This document shows, piece after piece, positions 46,032-54,650 of a stretch of DNA of 64,000 nt. Below the pieces are notes generated by a model that saw only the letters and a list, made by a program, of their open reading frames with translations, did not search any database and was not told where the DNA came from. The position numbers and the translations under genes were made by a program. The DNA comes from Microbispora oryzae (GTDB lineage: Bacteria; Actinomycetota; Actinomycetes; Streptosporangiales; Streptosporangiaceae), in contig NZ_JAFCNB010000005.1 of NCBI RefSeq assembly GCF_017896165.1, positions 349,534 through 413,533 of the forward strand, written 5' to 3'. Numbering within the stretch: the stretch's first letter is position 1; the number at the start of each line of letters is the position of its first letter.

Positions 46032-48545
46032 GTGACGGAAGTAAACACGCCGCCGCCCGGGACCCCTGGAGAGCGCGTCGAGCTGGTCGACATCCAGTCC
46101 GAGATGCAGCGCAGCTACATGGACTACGCGATGTCGGTCATCGTGTCCCGTGCGCTGCCGGACGTCCGTGACGGCCTCAAGCCGGTGCACCGCCGCGTGC
46201 TGTACGCGATGTTCGACGGCGGCTACCGTCCCGATCGCGGCTACTTCAAGTGCTCGCGCATCGTCGGTGACGTCATGGGCTCCTATCACCCCCACGGTGA
46301 CGCCTCGATCTACGACACCGTCGTACGGCTCGCGCAGCCGTGGTCGCTGCGCTATCCCCTGGTCGACGGTCAGGGCAACTTCGGCTCGCCGGGCAACGAC
46401 CCCGCCGCGGCGATGCGGTACACCGAGAGCCGCCTGGCGCAGATCGCCATGGAGATGCTCCGGGACATCGACAAGGACACCGTCGACTTCCAGCCCAACT
46501 ACGACGGGCGTTCCCAGGAGCCGGTGGTCCTGCCGTCGCGGTTCCCGAACCTCCTGGTCAACGGCTCGGCCGGCATCGCGGTCGGCATGGCGACCAACAT
46601 TCCTCCGCACAACCTGCGGGAGGTCGGCGAGGGCGTCAAGTGGGCCCTCGACAACCCTGAGGCGACGGATGAGGAACTCCTCGACGCGCTGATGGCCCGG
46701 ATCAAGGGCCCCGACTTCCCGACCGGCGCGCTCATCGTGGGCCGCCGCGGCATCGAGGACGCCTACCGAACCGGACGCGGCTCGGTCATCATGCGGGCCG
46801 TCGTCGAGGTCGAGGAAGACCCCAAGGGACGGCAGTGCCTGGTCGTGACGGCCCTGCCGTACCAGGTCAACCCCGACAACCTGGCGCTGACCATCGCCGA
46901 GCTGGTGCGTGAGGGCAAGGTCACCGGGATCGCGGACGTCCGCGACGAGACCTCCTCGCGCACCGGGCAGCGGCTGGTGATCGTGCTGAAGCGCGACGCC
47001 GTCGCGAAGGTCGTGCTGAACAACCTGTACAAGCACACCCAGCTCCAGACCACCTTCGGCGCCAACATGATCGCCCTGGTGGACGGCGTTCCCCGGACGC
47101 TCCGGCTCGACCAGTTCGTCCGCCACTACGTGGCGCACCAGATCGAGGTCGTCGTCCGGCGGACCCGGTTCCTGCTCCGCAAGGCCGAGGAGCGGGCCCA
47201 CATCCTGCGCGGTCTGCTCAAGGCGCTCGACCGGATGGACGAGGTCATCGCCCTGATCCGGCGGTCGCCCTCGGCGGCGGAGGCCCAGGGCGGCCTGATG
47301 TCCCTGCTGGAGATCGACCAGCTTCAGGCGCAGGCCATCCTCGACATGCAGCTGCGCAAGCTGGCGGCCCTGGAACGGCAGCAGATCCAGGACGAGTACG
47401 ACGGACTGATGACGCAGATCGCCGACTACCAGGACATCCTCGCCTCGCCGAGCCGGCAGCGGCGGCTCGTCTCCGACGAGCTCAGCGAGATCATCGCCAA
47501 GTTCGGCGACGACCGGAAGACCGAGCTCACGGCCTACGAGGGCGACATGTCCATCGAGGACCTGATCGCCGAGGAGGACGTCGTCGTCACGATCACCCGT
47601 GGCGGCTACGCGAAGCGTACGAGCACCGATCTCTACCGGGCGCAGAAGCGCGGCGGCAAGGGCGTCCGCGGCGCCCAGCTCCGCCAGGACGACATCGTCG
47701 AGCACTTCTTCGTCACCACGACCCACCACTGGCTGCTGGCCTTCACGAACAAGGGCCGGGTCTACCGGTTCAAGGCGTACGAGCTGCCCGACGCGGGACG
47801 GGACGCGCGGGGCCAGCACCTGGCGAACCTGCTCGCCATGCAGCCCGACGAGCACGTCATGGAGATCCTCGACCTGAGGGACTACGACGTCGCGCCGTAC
47901 CTTGTCCTCGCCACCCGCAGCGGCCTGGTCAAGAAGACGCGGCTGGCGGAGTACGACTCGCCGCGGACCGGCGGCCTCATCGCCATCAATCTGCGCGAGG
48001 ACGACGAGGTGATCGCCGCCCGACTGGTCTCCGAGGGCGACGACCTGCTGCTCGTGTCGAAGAACGCGCAGTCGATCCGCTTCACCGCGTCCGACGAGGC
48101 GCTGCGGCCGATGGGCCGGGCCACGAGCGGTGTGATCGGCATGCGGTTCGTCGACGGCGACGAGCTCCTCTCGATGAACGTCATCCAGGACGGGGAGGAC
48201 GTGCTTATCGCCACCGAAGGCGGGTATGCGAAGCGCACTCCCGCCGAGCAGTACCCGGTGCAGGGCCGGGGCGGCAAGGGAGTGCTGACCGCGAAGATCG
48301 TCAGCGCGCGGGGCCAGCTCGTCGGAGCCGTCATGGTGCGCCCCGAAGACGAGGTCTTCGCGATCACGTCGGCCGGAGGGGTGATCCGGACCAGCGCGGG
48401 CCAGATCAAGCAGTCCGGCCGGCAGACCATGGGCGTACGGTTGATGAACCTGGCCGAAGGTGACAGCGTGGTTGCCCTCGCTCGCAACGCCGAGGCGTTG
48501 GCCGGCGAGGAGATCGAGGAGAACGGGGCAGGAGACGAGGCATGA
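46032..48545 (+). CDS. gyrA: DNA gyrase subunit A
   Basis: 837 residues. Catalytic Tyr in [10 protein letters not shown], quinolone region [18 protein letters not shown], and a C-terminal beta-pinwheel containing the GyrA box QKRGGKG (near 543) and a second, QGRGGKG (near 750). At the position equivalent to E. coli Ser83 the residue is Ala (GDASIYD), as in mycobacteria. GTG at 46032 follows AAAAGGA. The stop overlaps the next start (ATGA). Confidence 0.97.
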   Translation: MTEVNTPPPGTPGERVELVDIQSEMQRSYMDYAMSVIVSRALPDVRDGLKPVHRRVLYAMFDGGYRPDRGYFKCSRIVGDVMGSYHPHGDASIYDTVVRLAQPWSLRYPLVDGQGNFGSPGNDPAAAMRYTESRLAQIAMEMLRDIDKDTVDFQPNYDGRSQEPVVLPSRFPNLLVNGSAGIAVGMATNIPPHNLREVGEGVKWALDNPEATDEELLDALMARIKGPDFPTGALIVGRRGIEDAYRTGRGSVIMRAVVEVEEDPKGRQCLVVTALPYQVNPDNLALTIAELVREGKVTGIADVRDETSSRTGQRLVIVLKRDAVAKVVLNNLYKHTQLQTTFGANMIALVDGVPRTLRLDQFVRHYVAHQIEVVVRRTRFLLRKAEERAHILRGLLKALDRMDEVIALIRRSPSAAEAQGGLMSLLEIDQLQAQAILDMQLRKLAALERQQIQDEYDGLMTQIADYQDILASPSRQRRLVSDELSEIIAKFGDDRKTELTAYEGDMSIEDLIAEEDVVVTITRGGYAKRTSTDLYRAQKRGGKGVRGAQLRQDDIVEHFFVTTTHHWLLAFTNKGRVYRFKAYELPDAGRDARGQHLANLLAMQPDEHVMEILDLRDYDVAPYLVLATRSGLVKKTRLAEYDSPRTGGLIAINLREDDEVIAARLVSEGDDLLLVSKNAQSIRFTASDEALRPMGRATSGVIGMRFVDGDELLSMNVIQDGEDVLIATEGGYAKRTPAEQYPVQGRGGKGVLTAKIVSARGQLVGAVMVRPEDEVFAITSAGGVIRTSAGQIKQSGRQTMGVRLMNLAEGDSVVALARNAEALAGEEIEENGAGDEA

Positions 48546-49579
48546 GCGACACCGGCAGCTCGCGGACGCCCGCGACTCCCAACAAGAAGCCGGCGGGGGC
48601 CCGCCCGGCCTCGTCCAACATGAAAGACGGCGTTACCGCGCGGGTACAGGATGGCGATAACGTCCGGGGCGTGGCCCCGGAGAAAGAGAACGTGACGTCC
48701 ACCGACAAGTCGACGTCGAACGACACCGTACGCATCAGGACGTCCGCCGCCGACCAGCCGTGGAACCGGACGGCCAAGGACGAAGAGCCGAAGGGGGGCG
48801 GCAAGCCCGTCACCGGTTCCGAGTCGACGGCCCCCTTCAAGAAGCCCGCCGTGGCCGGCTCCTCGTCCTCTTCCTCATCGACTTCCTCGCCGTCTTCCTC
48901 ATCGACGTCGTCGTCCGGCTCGGCGTCGGCCTCCGCGTCGGCTTCCGCCCGTACGGGCGGGACGACGGGGACGGGCAGCCGGCCTGCCGGGCGGCCCGGA
49001 TCCGGCTCGGGCGCCTCGAACGGGTCGCCGTCCCGGCCCTACGGTGCAGCGGGGACGGCGGCCGGGAAGGCCGAGACCGCCTCAGCCTCCGCTTCCGCGG
49101 ACAGCGCCCTCGCCGACACGGCCGTACGCGGCCTGAGTTTCGGCGCGTCCGACGCGAAGCCCGAGACGGGCAAGGGCAAGAAGACCGGCCTGCGGCCCCC
49201 GCGCAAGGCCCACCTCGTGCTCCGCCGGATCGAGCCGTGGTCGGCGATGAAGTTCAGCTTCGTCGTGTCGCTCGTCTGCTTCGTCGTGCTGTTCGTGGCC
49301 GTGGCCGTCCTGTACGGCGTGCTCTCGGCGCTGGGCGTCTTCTCGTCCATCACCGACGCGGTGAACCAGCTGACGCAGGGCGCCAACGGCGACGCCGGCG
49401 GCGTCACCATCAACATCAGCGGCTGGTTCGACCCCATGCGGATCCTCGGCTACACGGCTCTGCTGGGCGCGCTGAACGTCGTTCTCATCACTGCCCTGTC
49501 CACGCTCGGCGCGGTGATCTACAACGTCTCCTCCGACCTCGTGGGCGGCGTGGAGGTCACCTTCAGCGAGGCGGAGTAG
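48542..49579 (+). CDS. DUF3566 membrane protein
   Basis: 345 residues. The first ~220 are disordered, rich in Ser/Ala/Gly/Lys, with a poly-Ser tract around residues 105-135. The C-terminal ~115 residues are the DUF3566 domain: [20 protein letters not shown] (one membrane helix continuing [23 protein letters not shown]), [10 protein letters not shown], and a second helix [28 protein letters not shown] followed by [14 protein letters not shown]. Always found after gyrA in actinobacteria; in mycobacteria the equivalent is CwsA-neighbouring Rv0007, function unknown to me. Coupled to gyrA by ATGA overlap. Confidence 0.9.
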   Translation: MSDTGSSRTPATPNKKPAGARPASSNMKDGVTARVQDGDNVRGVAPEKENVTSTDKSTSNDTVRIRTSAADQPWNRTAKDEEPKGGGKPVTGSESTAPFKKPAVAGSSSSSSSTSSPSSSSTSSSGSASASASASARTGGTTGTGSRPAGRPGSGSGASNGSPSRPYGAAGTAAGKAETASASASADSALADTAVRGLSFGASDAKPETGKGKKTGLRPPRKAHLVLRRIEPWSAMKFSFVVSLVCFVVLFVAVAVLYGVLSALGVFSSITDAVNQLTQGANGDAGGVTINISGWFDPMRILGYTALLGALNVVLITALSTLGAVIYNVSSDLVGGVEVTFSEAE

Positions 49580-49591
49580 GCCACGACCCCC

Positions 49592-49622
49592 ACGGCCGCC
49601 GCCACGACGGGGCGGTGGCCGG
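49592..49622 (+). terminator. Likely terminator of the gyrBA operon
   Basis: CGGCCGCCGCC and GGGCGGTGGCCG can pair with one bulge over a short loop, 13 bp after the DUF3566 stop. Confidence 0.5.
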
Positions 49623-49704
49623 ACGGGGTGGGGGCCTGGCGGTGGCTGGGGGCTGACGTCTCCACCACTCGCGGTGACACGGTAAGCTTTACCTCGTTCG
49701 GCGG

Positions 49705-49734
49705 TTCGCCTCCGGAATCCGGATGGGGTAACCT
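49705..49734 (+). promoter_or_regulatory. Promoter of tRNA-Ile
   Basis: TTCGCC (49705-49710), 18-bp spacer, TAACCT (49729-49734). Transcription would begin near 49741, about 10 nt before the mature tRNA. A small palindrome GGTAA-GCT-TTACC lies upstream at 49681-49693. Confidence 0.5.
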
Positions 49735-49750
49735 TCGATGCGCGTCACGC

Positions 49751-49824
49751 GGGGCTATAGCTCAGTCGGTTAGAGCGCTTCCCTGATAAGGAAGAGGTCC
49801 CAGGTTCAAGTCCTGGTAGCCCCA
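49751..49824 (+). tRNA. tRNA-Ile (anticodon GAT)
   Basis: Full cloverleaf: acceptor GGGGCTA pairs with TAGCCCC (49817-49823); D stem GCTC/GAGC; anticodon stem CTTCC/GGAAG with loop CTGATAA giving anticodon GAT; T stem CCAGG/CCTGG with loop TTCAAGT; discriminator A at 49824, followed by encoded CCA (49825-49827). Its 3' half is a common attachment site for integrative elements, and accessory DNA begins right after it. Confidence 0.97.
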
Positions 49825-49841
49825 CCACGAAGTACCAGCTC

Positions 49842-49877
49842 AAAGGCCAGTTCCCAAGATCCGGGATCTGGCCTTTT
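49842..49877 (+). terminator. Rho-independent terminator of tRNA-Ile
   Basis: AAAGGCCAG (49842-49850) pairs with CTGGCCTTT (49868-49876) and continues into T; the loop contains a further GATCC/GGATC pair. Confidence 0.75.
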
Positions 49878-50012
49878 GATCGTTTGTTAGCCACTCGTTA
49901 GTGGGCCAGCCCCGACCAGGTGACAGAGATCAGTCTGCATCGACAGCACCAGGTTCGACCTGGACGATCATTTCTGGTTGCTTGAACACGGAAGATCTAC
50001 GCCACTGGCGCT

Positions 50013-50403
50013 TCAGGTCCAGTTGGGCACCAACCCGCTCTTGAGCAGTGGCCCGGCGAGCGGGTGAGTCAGGTCGAACCGATGGGCTAGGTCTTGGGCA
50101 ATCAGATCGGCGCGTCGGGTGGTGGCATTGGCGTGCGCGACGGCGCTGTCAGTATCGGCGTCGAGGTCAGCCGCATCCGCGCGCATCAGGTGGGCCGGCA
50201 GGTGACGTCCCGCCGCGCGCGGCCCCATCGCACACGGAGGCAATTCGATGGCCGTGACAGGTCAGCGATGTCCAGGAGTCGGCGCGAAGTTCGGCCACCG
50301 CAGTAAGCGGCGTGCTAGCGAGACCGCGTACGTGGAGGACCTGACGGCCGTCGAGCACGAGCGCCTCCATCTCGTTCCCGCTGGTCCCGACCCACCATGA
50401 CAT
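50013..50403 (-). pseudogene. Possible frameshifted small gene, unknown
   Basis: On the minus strand, an open frame begins MSWWVGTSGNEMEALVLDG (ATG 50403) and continues protein-like to about 50240; from there the plausible continuation is in another frame (IELPPCAMGPRAAGRH ... ADTDSAVAHANATTRRAD ... PLLKSGLVPNWT, ending 50013). Together they would make about 125 residues, so I read it as a gene with one frameshift or chance open frames. The rest of the gap 49878-50676 (about 800 bp) shows no gene, only a run of short disconnected frames. Confidence 0.3.
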
Positions 50404-50676
50404 GCGGCGATAGCAGGAGACCGCAAATCAGGATGCCACAAAGCAAGCTTTGTTCGAATAGCGCGGTTTTGTCGGGCACCGGGAGTAGGCTTCGATCAAC
50501 GCAACGCAAAGAACCCCAGTGCGCGTCGCACGTGGGTGACGAACGCCCGGGGTCCTTCCCAATTCGCACCTGGACGGTACCCAGTCTCCGATGGAGCACA
50601 CGGTCGCCCCCTAGTGGACCGTTCCTCGTTCCGATCTGACGCGTACCTGCCGATCACGTAGCTCAAGGAGGAGTAC

Positions 50677-52599
50677 GTGCAATTGACCGGTGCCCATGTC
50701 ACCTACTACAGGTCCGTGGAAGACTCCGGAGAGTTCGCCATTGAGCCGGACGTCACCTGTCTGGTGGGCAAGAACGAGTCCGGTAAGACAGCTGTCCTGC
50801 AAGCCATCTTCCGCTCCAATCCTGTCGAGGCCGACAAGAAATTTGACGAGATCGTCGACTTCCCCTCGCGGCACACTCGGTTGCGCAAGGGATGGAACGC
50901 CGATCAGATGATCCCGGTCGTCAAACTGTCCTTCCGCATGGGCGACGACGAGATCGAGAAGATCGAGGAGGATCTCGGCGAAGGAGCCGTGACTGACCCG
51001 AACGTGGTCTACACGCGCGGCTACCGTGACGCGAGGGGTCGCATGAGTGTTCAGGTCGACGAAAAGGCGGTGCTGGACCACCTGCGCAAGGATCTGGACC
51101 TATCCTCTGCCGCAGCCACGGCCATCGGCGCGGCGACGACTATCGAAGAGCTGTTCGCTGCAATCACCTCCCTGGATGAGGTCCCGTCCGCGCTCCAGCA
51201 GGTGGCGGAACGTATCGGAGGATGGCGCAATCACAGTGCTCGGTTGCATGTCGTCGATAAGCACGTGTTCCCGGCCATGCCGAAGTTCGTCTACTTCGCG
51301 GACTACGACACGATGCCCGGAAAGGTGTCCATCCCCGACCTGATGAGGCGACGCGCCCAGGACGAACTGAAGCGGGGCGAGCACGCACTCCTCAGCCTGT
51401 TGTCCATGGCCGGTGCCAAACTCGAAGACTTCCTCGCCACCGACAACCATGAAAGGTTGACCCGTGAACTAGAGAACGCTAGCAACCTGATCTCAGACGA
51501 AGTCTTCGAGTACTGGTCACAGAACAACGAACTCGAAGTGCAGCTCAAGATCTTGCCTCCCGAGCAGAACGCCCAACCGCCGCTCCACGAGGGGCCAATT
51601 CTCGAGGTGCGCGTCCACAATCATCGGCACCGTGCCTCCGTGCCCTTCGATGAGCGGTCTCGCGGTTTCGTCTGGTTCTTCTCGTTCCTGGCCTACTTCA
51701 ACCAGATCGAGGAGGACGCGGAGCAGGACCTGATCCTGCTCCTCGACGAGCCCGGACTGTCTCTTCATGGCCGCGCTCAGGAGGATCTGCTCCGCCTGAT
51801 CGATGATCGGCTCGCCCCAAAGCATCAGGTGCTGTACACGACTCACTCCCCGTTCCTCGTCTCGCCCGATCACTTGGACAGGGTCCGCACCGTCGTTGAC
51901 CAGGACAAGGTAGGTACGAAGGTATCGGCGGAGATCTTCAAGGCCGACGAGGACACCATCTTCCCCTTGCTCACCGCCATGGGTATCGATATGACCCAGA
52001 CCTTGTTCATCGGCGAGCACAACCTCCTCCTTGAAGGTCCGAGCGACCTGATCTATCTCGACGTTCTCACCGATGTCGTGGAGAAGGGCGGACAGCGTGG
52101 CCTCGATCCTCGCTGGGTCAAGATTCCGATCGGTGGGGCAGGTAAGCTCTCCACTTTCGTCAGCCTGCTCGGAGCCAACAAGCTCAATGTCGCGGTCCTA
52201 GTCGACTCAAGCACCAAGGATGTCAGCGCGGTCAAGCGCCTACGCGAGAACGGACAGCTCGGCGCCAACGGCCTGGTCCAGATCAGCGAGGTCACCGGCA
52301 CCGCTGACGCCGACATCGAAGACCTCTTCGAGACGGACTTCTACCTCGATCTGGTCAACCTGGCCTACGCCAAGGAACTGACCACGCCTCTCACCGCGGC
52401 CGACCTCAACGCCCACGATCCCCGAGTAGTGCGACAGATTGAGAGCTACTTCCAACAGAACAGCCTGGGTAAGTTCAATCATTACCGGCCGGCCGCAGTG
52501 CTCGTTCGCGAGCAAGCTACCCTTCTGCCGAAGATCAGCTCCGTCACCGTCTCCCGGGCAGTGCAGCTGTTTGCCCGCCTGAACGGCCTCCTCCCCTAG
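50677..52599 (+). CDS. OLD-family ATP-dependent endonuclease (AAA ATPase + TOPRIM)
   Basis: 640 residues. ABC-type ATPase split around a middle coiled region: Walker A CLVGKNESGKTAVLQAIF (about 30-47), a signature-like SRGFVWFFSFLAYF, Walker B LILLLDEPGLSLHG (about 354) and H-loop YTTHSPFLVSPDHL (about 388). C-terminal TOPRIM starts with LLLEGPSDLIYLDVL (Glu, about 452) and LNVAVLVDSSTKD (Asp). Homologous nucleases act in phage defence (OLD, GajA, Ptu-like systems) or repair. No GajB-like helicase or other partner lies next to it. AAGGAGGAG precedes the GTG. Slightly less GC-rich than the core genes, consistent with transfer. Confidence 0.85.
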   Translation: MQLTGAHVTYYRSVEDSGEFAIEPDVTCLVGKNESGKTAVLQAIFRSNPVEADKKFDEIVDFPSRHTRLRKGWNADQMIPVVKLSFRMGDDEIEKIEEDLGEGAVTDPNVVYTRGYRDARGRMSVQVDEKAVLDHLRKDLDLSSAAATAIGAATTIEELFAAITSLDEVPSALQQVAERIGGWRNHSARLHVVDKHVFPAMPKFVYFADYDTMPGKVSIPDLMRRRAQDELKRGEHALLSLLSMAGAKLEDFLATDNHERLTRELENASNLISDEVFEYWSQNNELEVQLKILPPEQNAQPPLHEGPILEVRVHNHRHRASVPFDERSRGFVWFFSFLAYFNQIEEDAEQDLILLLDEPGLSLHGRAQEDLLRLIDDRLAPKHQVLYTTHSPFLVSPDHLDRVRTVVDQDKVGTKVSAEIFKADEDTIFPLLTAMGIDMTQTLFIGEHNLLLEGPSDLIYLDVLTDVVEKGGQRGLDPRWVKIPIGGAGKLSTFVSLLGANKLNVAVLVDSSTKDVSAVKRLRENGQLGANGLVQISEVTGTADADIEDLFETDFYLDLVNLAYAKELTTPLTAADLNAHDPRVVRQIESYFQQNSLGKFNHYRPAAVLVREQATLLPKISSVTVSRAVQLFARLNGLLP

Positions 52600-53082
52600 A
52601 ACGTCGAGGCAGCCCGACCTCGATCGGGCCGCCTCTGGCAGTCACCGGCGAGTCACAGCATGAGCCGCTTGCGCTTTCGTCTTGATTTCGTTGTCCGTGC
52701 CCTCAGCAGCGCAGCGAGCGATCTCCCCCGTTCATGGTCTTGCCAGCGGCGCGGGCGACGGCGGTGCAGCCGATTCACTCGGACTCGAGCCGAAACATGG
52801 GGTTGAGCTGCTCAGCCCGTAGGCACCGCCGAGATCGGCGAGTGATGCTGGACGTCAGCCGCCAACGCCTCACCCGGCTGACGAACAGCGTCGACTGCCC
52901 CGCGCCCGGTGGTGACTCCTTCAAGACGGGCACGGTGTGGCGCAGTGACGAGGCCTGCGCGTGGGAAGGTCGGCGGACGTGGCGTTGAAGGCGGCGGACA
53001 CTTCGGTGAACGCGACCGTGAACGAGCTGGAGAGCCCGGTGGGCGCGACTCCGGCCAGAGCGGAAGGCGGCCCTCGGTATCT
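52600..53082. other. Intergenic stretch without a recognisable gene
   Basis: 483 bp between the OLD-family gene and the HTH gene. Short open frames on both strands have unrelated, Arg-rich compositions and no ribosome sites. I see no repeat, tRNA or terminator here; it may be remnant sequence of the element. Confidence 0.5.
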
Positions 53083-53289
53083 TCACCGGATGTCACCGTC
53101 AAGAAGCCTCAGCAGGTCTGGCGTAGAAATTCGGTAGAGGTCCCCGATGCGGATGGTCCGGACGGGGAACTCGTCCTTCTTGGCCAGCTCGTAGGCCTTG
53201 GTGCGGCCGATGCCTAGGATCCTCGCGGCGGTCATGAGGTCCAGCGTCGGCGGGAGGTCCTGGAGGTCTCGGAGGGTGATGTCCTTCAT
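53083..53289 (-). CDS. Excisionase-like helix-turn-helix protein
   Basis: 68 residues. LPPTLDLMTAARILGIGRTKAYELAKKDEFPVRTIRIGDLYRIS is a MerR/AlpA-type winged HTH, the pattern of Xis and DNA-binding accessory proteins of actinobacterial integrative elements: a TAARIL helix, GRTKAY recognition helix and a beta wing (RIGDLYRI). Its ATG overlaps the stop of the methyltransferase gene by 4 bp, so the two are translated together. Could be an excisionase or a regulator of the methyltransferase; no integrase is adjacent. Confidence 0.75.
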   Translation of the reverse strand: MKDITLRDLQDLPPTLDLMTAARILGIGRTKAYELAKKDEFPVRTIRIGDLYRISTPDLLRLLDGDIR

Positions 53290-54290
53290 TCGATGCCTCC
53301 TGCCGTTGCCGATGCCTCGCGGATCCGCGCTACCGCGAGCTTGCAGTAGTCCGAGTTGAGTTCGATGCCGATGAACTGCCGGCCAAGTTGCCGGGCGGCA
53401 AGAGCGGTCGTTGCCGCTCCGGAAAACGGGTCCAGGACGGTGCCGCCGGGGCGGCAGCCGGCCGCAATGGCACGGAGCGGGATGTCGATCGGGAACGGGG
53501 CGAAGTGGGCGCCCCGGTAGGGCCTGGTCGAGATGCTCCAGACGTCGCCGGGGTTGCGGCCGTTCGGGTTGGCCGCATCATGGGCTCGGCCGGTGGGGCG
53601 GATAGCGGTGCCGTGCTGTGCGCCGGCTGACTCCGCCAGGTTGTACTTGCCGACCGGCGGCCAGGGCGTCTGGATGGCGTTGCGCTTCATCCCGCCTCGC
53701 CGGGAGCGGCGAGACAGCGAGCGGTCGCCGGTGTATTGCTCGCGGATGGCGTCGAGGTCGAACCAGTAGAAGCGCTGTTTGACGAGCAGGAAGATCAGCT
53801 CGTAGCGGGTGGAGAGCCGGTCCAGGACCGACTGTGGCATGGCGTTGGGCTTGGACCAGACGATCGCGTTGCGCAGGATCCAGCCGTCCTGCTGGAGGGC
53901 GAAGGCGACCCGCCATGGCATGCCGAGCAGGTTCTTGGGCGGCACGATGCGACGGGAACGGGGCCGTACGACCGGCTGCCGTTGGTTGTAGCTGTCACCG
54001 CGGGCGTACCCGTCGGAGTTGGCGGCGTAGACGTCGCCGAGGTTGAGCCAGCAGGTGCCGTCGTTGGCCAGTACCCGCCGGGCCTCCGCGAACGTGGCGC
54101 GGAGGTTTTCCACGTAGTCGTCCGGCGTGGGCTCCTGGCCGTACTGACCGGGGCCGTAGTCCCGAAGCCCGTAGTAGGGCGGGCTGGTCACCAGGCAGTC
54201 CACGGAGCGGTCGGGCATCTCGGAGAGCACTTCGCGTGCGTCGCCGAGGTGCAGGGTGGCGTGGTCGTCTCGCCAGTACGGGACCCTCAT
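53286..54290 (-). CDS. Site-specific DNA methyltransferase, beta class (N4-cytosine or N6-adenine)
   Basis: 334 residues. Catalytic motif IV TSPPYYGLRDYG lies near the N-terminus (about 35-46) and the SAM motif I DPFSGAATTALAARQLG near the C-terminus (about 285), the beta-class order. The SPPY form often marks m4C enzymes, but m6A cannot be excluded. The variable middle (YWFDLDAIREQYTGDRSLSR ... about 180-230) should hold target recognition. No restriction endonuclease gene is adjacent, so it is an orphan. ATG 54290 follows GGGGGAGG; a GTG three bases earlier is less well spaced. Confidence 0.88.
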   Translation of the reverse strand: MRVPYWRDDHATLHLGDAREVLSEMPDRSVDCLVTSPPYYGLRDYGPGQYGQEPTPDDYVENLRATFAEARRVLANDGTCWLNLGDVYAANSDGYARGDSYNQRQPVVRPRSRRIVPPKNLLGMPWRVAFALQQDGWILRNAIVWSKPNAMPQSVLDRLSTRYELIFLLVKQRFYWFDLDAIREQYTGDRSLSRRSRRGGMKRNAIQTPWPPVGKYNLAESAGAQHGTAIRPTGRAHDAANPNGRNPGDVWSISTRPYRGAHFAPFPIDIPLRAIAAGCRPGGTVLDPFSGAATTALAARQLGRQFIGIELNSDYCKLAVARIREASATAGGIE

Positions 54291-54493
54291 CACGCCTCCC
54301 CCGGCGCGGAGAGAGCCCGCACGAGAGGGAGCCGCCCGGCCGAGGCCGGCTGGCGGGGGACCTGAAGCCAGGTCGTGCTCGTTACTTCCATTTCTGTTCC
54401 GGGGCGGAACTCAGATACGCGCTTTGAGTGCAGCAGTGGCCTCCGGCACCGCTCCGGCGTGAACCGTCAGCCCTGGTGAGAGTGCCTTTGTAC

Positions 54494-54595
54494 CTCTGGC
54501 GTCGCTCTGGCGGCCGCCTCTCGAAATGCCGCACCACCAAATGCCAGAGGCGCGCCAGAAGCAGTGGGGGATTGGCGCCGGAGCCGTGCCAGAGG
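54494..54595. repeat. Cluster of CTCTGGC(G) repeats in the divergent promoter region
   Basis: Within the 360-bp gap 54291-54650 the heptamer CTCTGGC occurs twice on the plus strand (54494, 54505) and its complement GCCAGAG or CGCCAGA three times (54543, 54553, 54588). Steps of 11 and 10 bp put neighbours on the same DNA face. This looks like a cooperative regulator-binding site between the methyltransferase and the conjugation genes. The rest of the gap is unremarkable. Confidence 0.6.
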
Positions 54596-54650
54596 CCCCT
54601 CCTACAACCGGGTTCGACGAAGCGAAATCCCTCTCGCCGTGGAGAACCCG

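Noticed and set aside
52734..53217. Overlapping frames between the OLD and HTH genes
   Set aside because: No ribosome sites, inconsistent composition and no recognisable motif.
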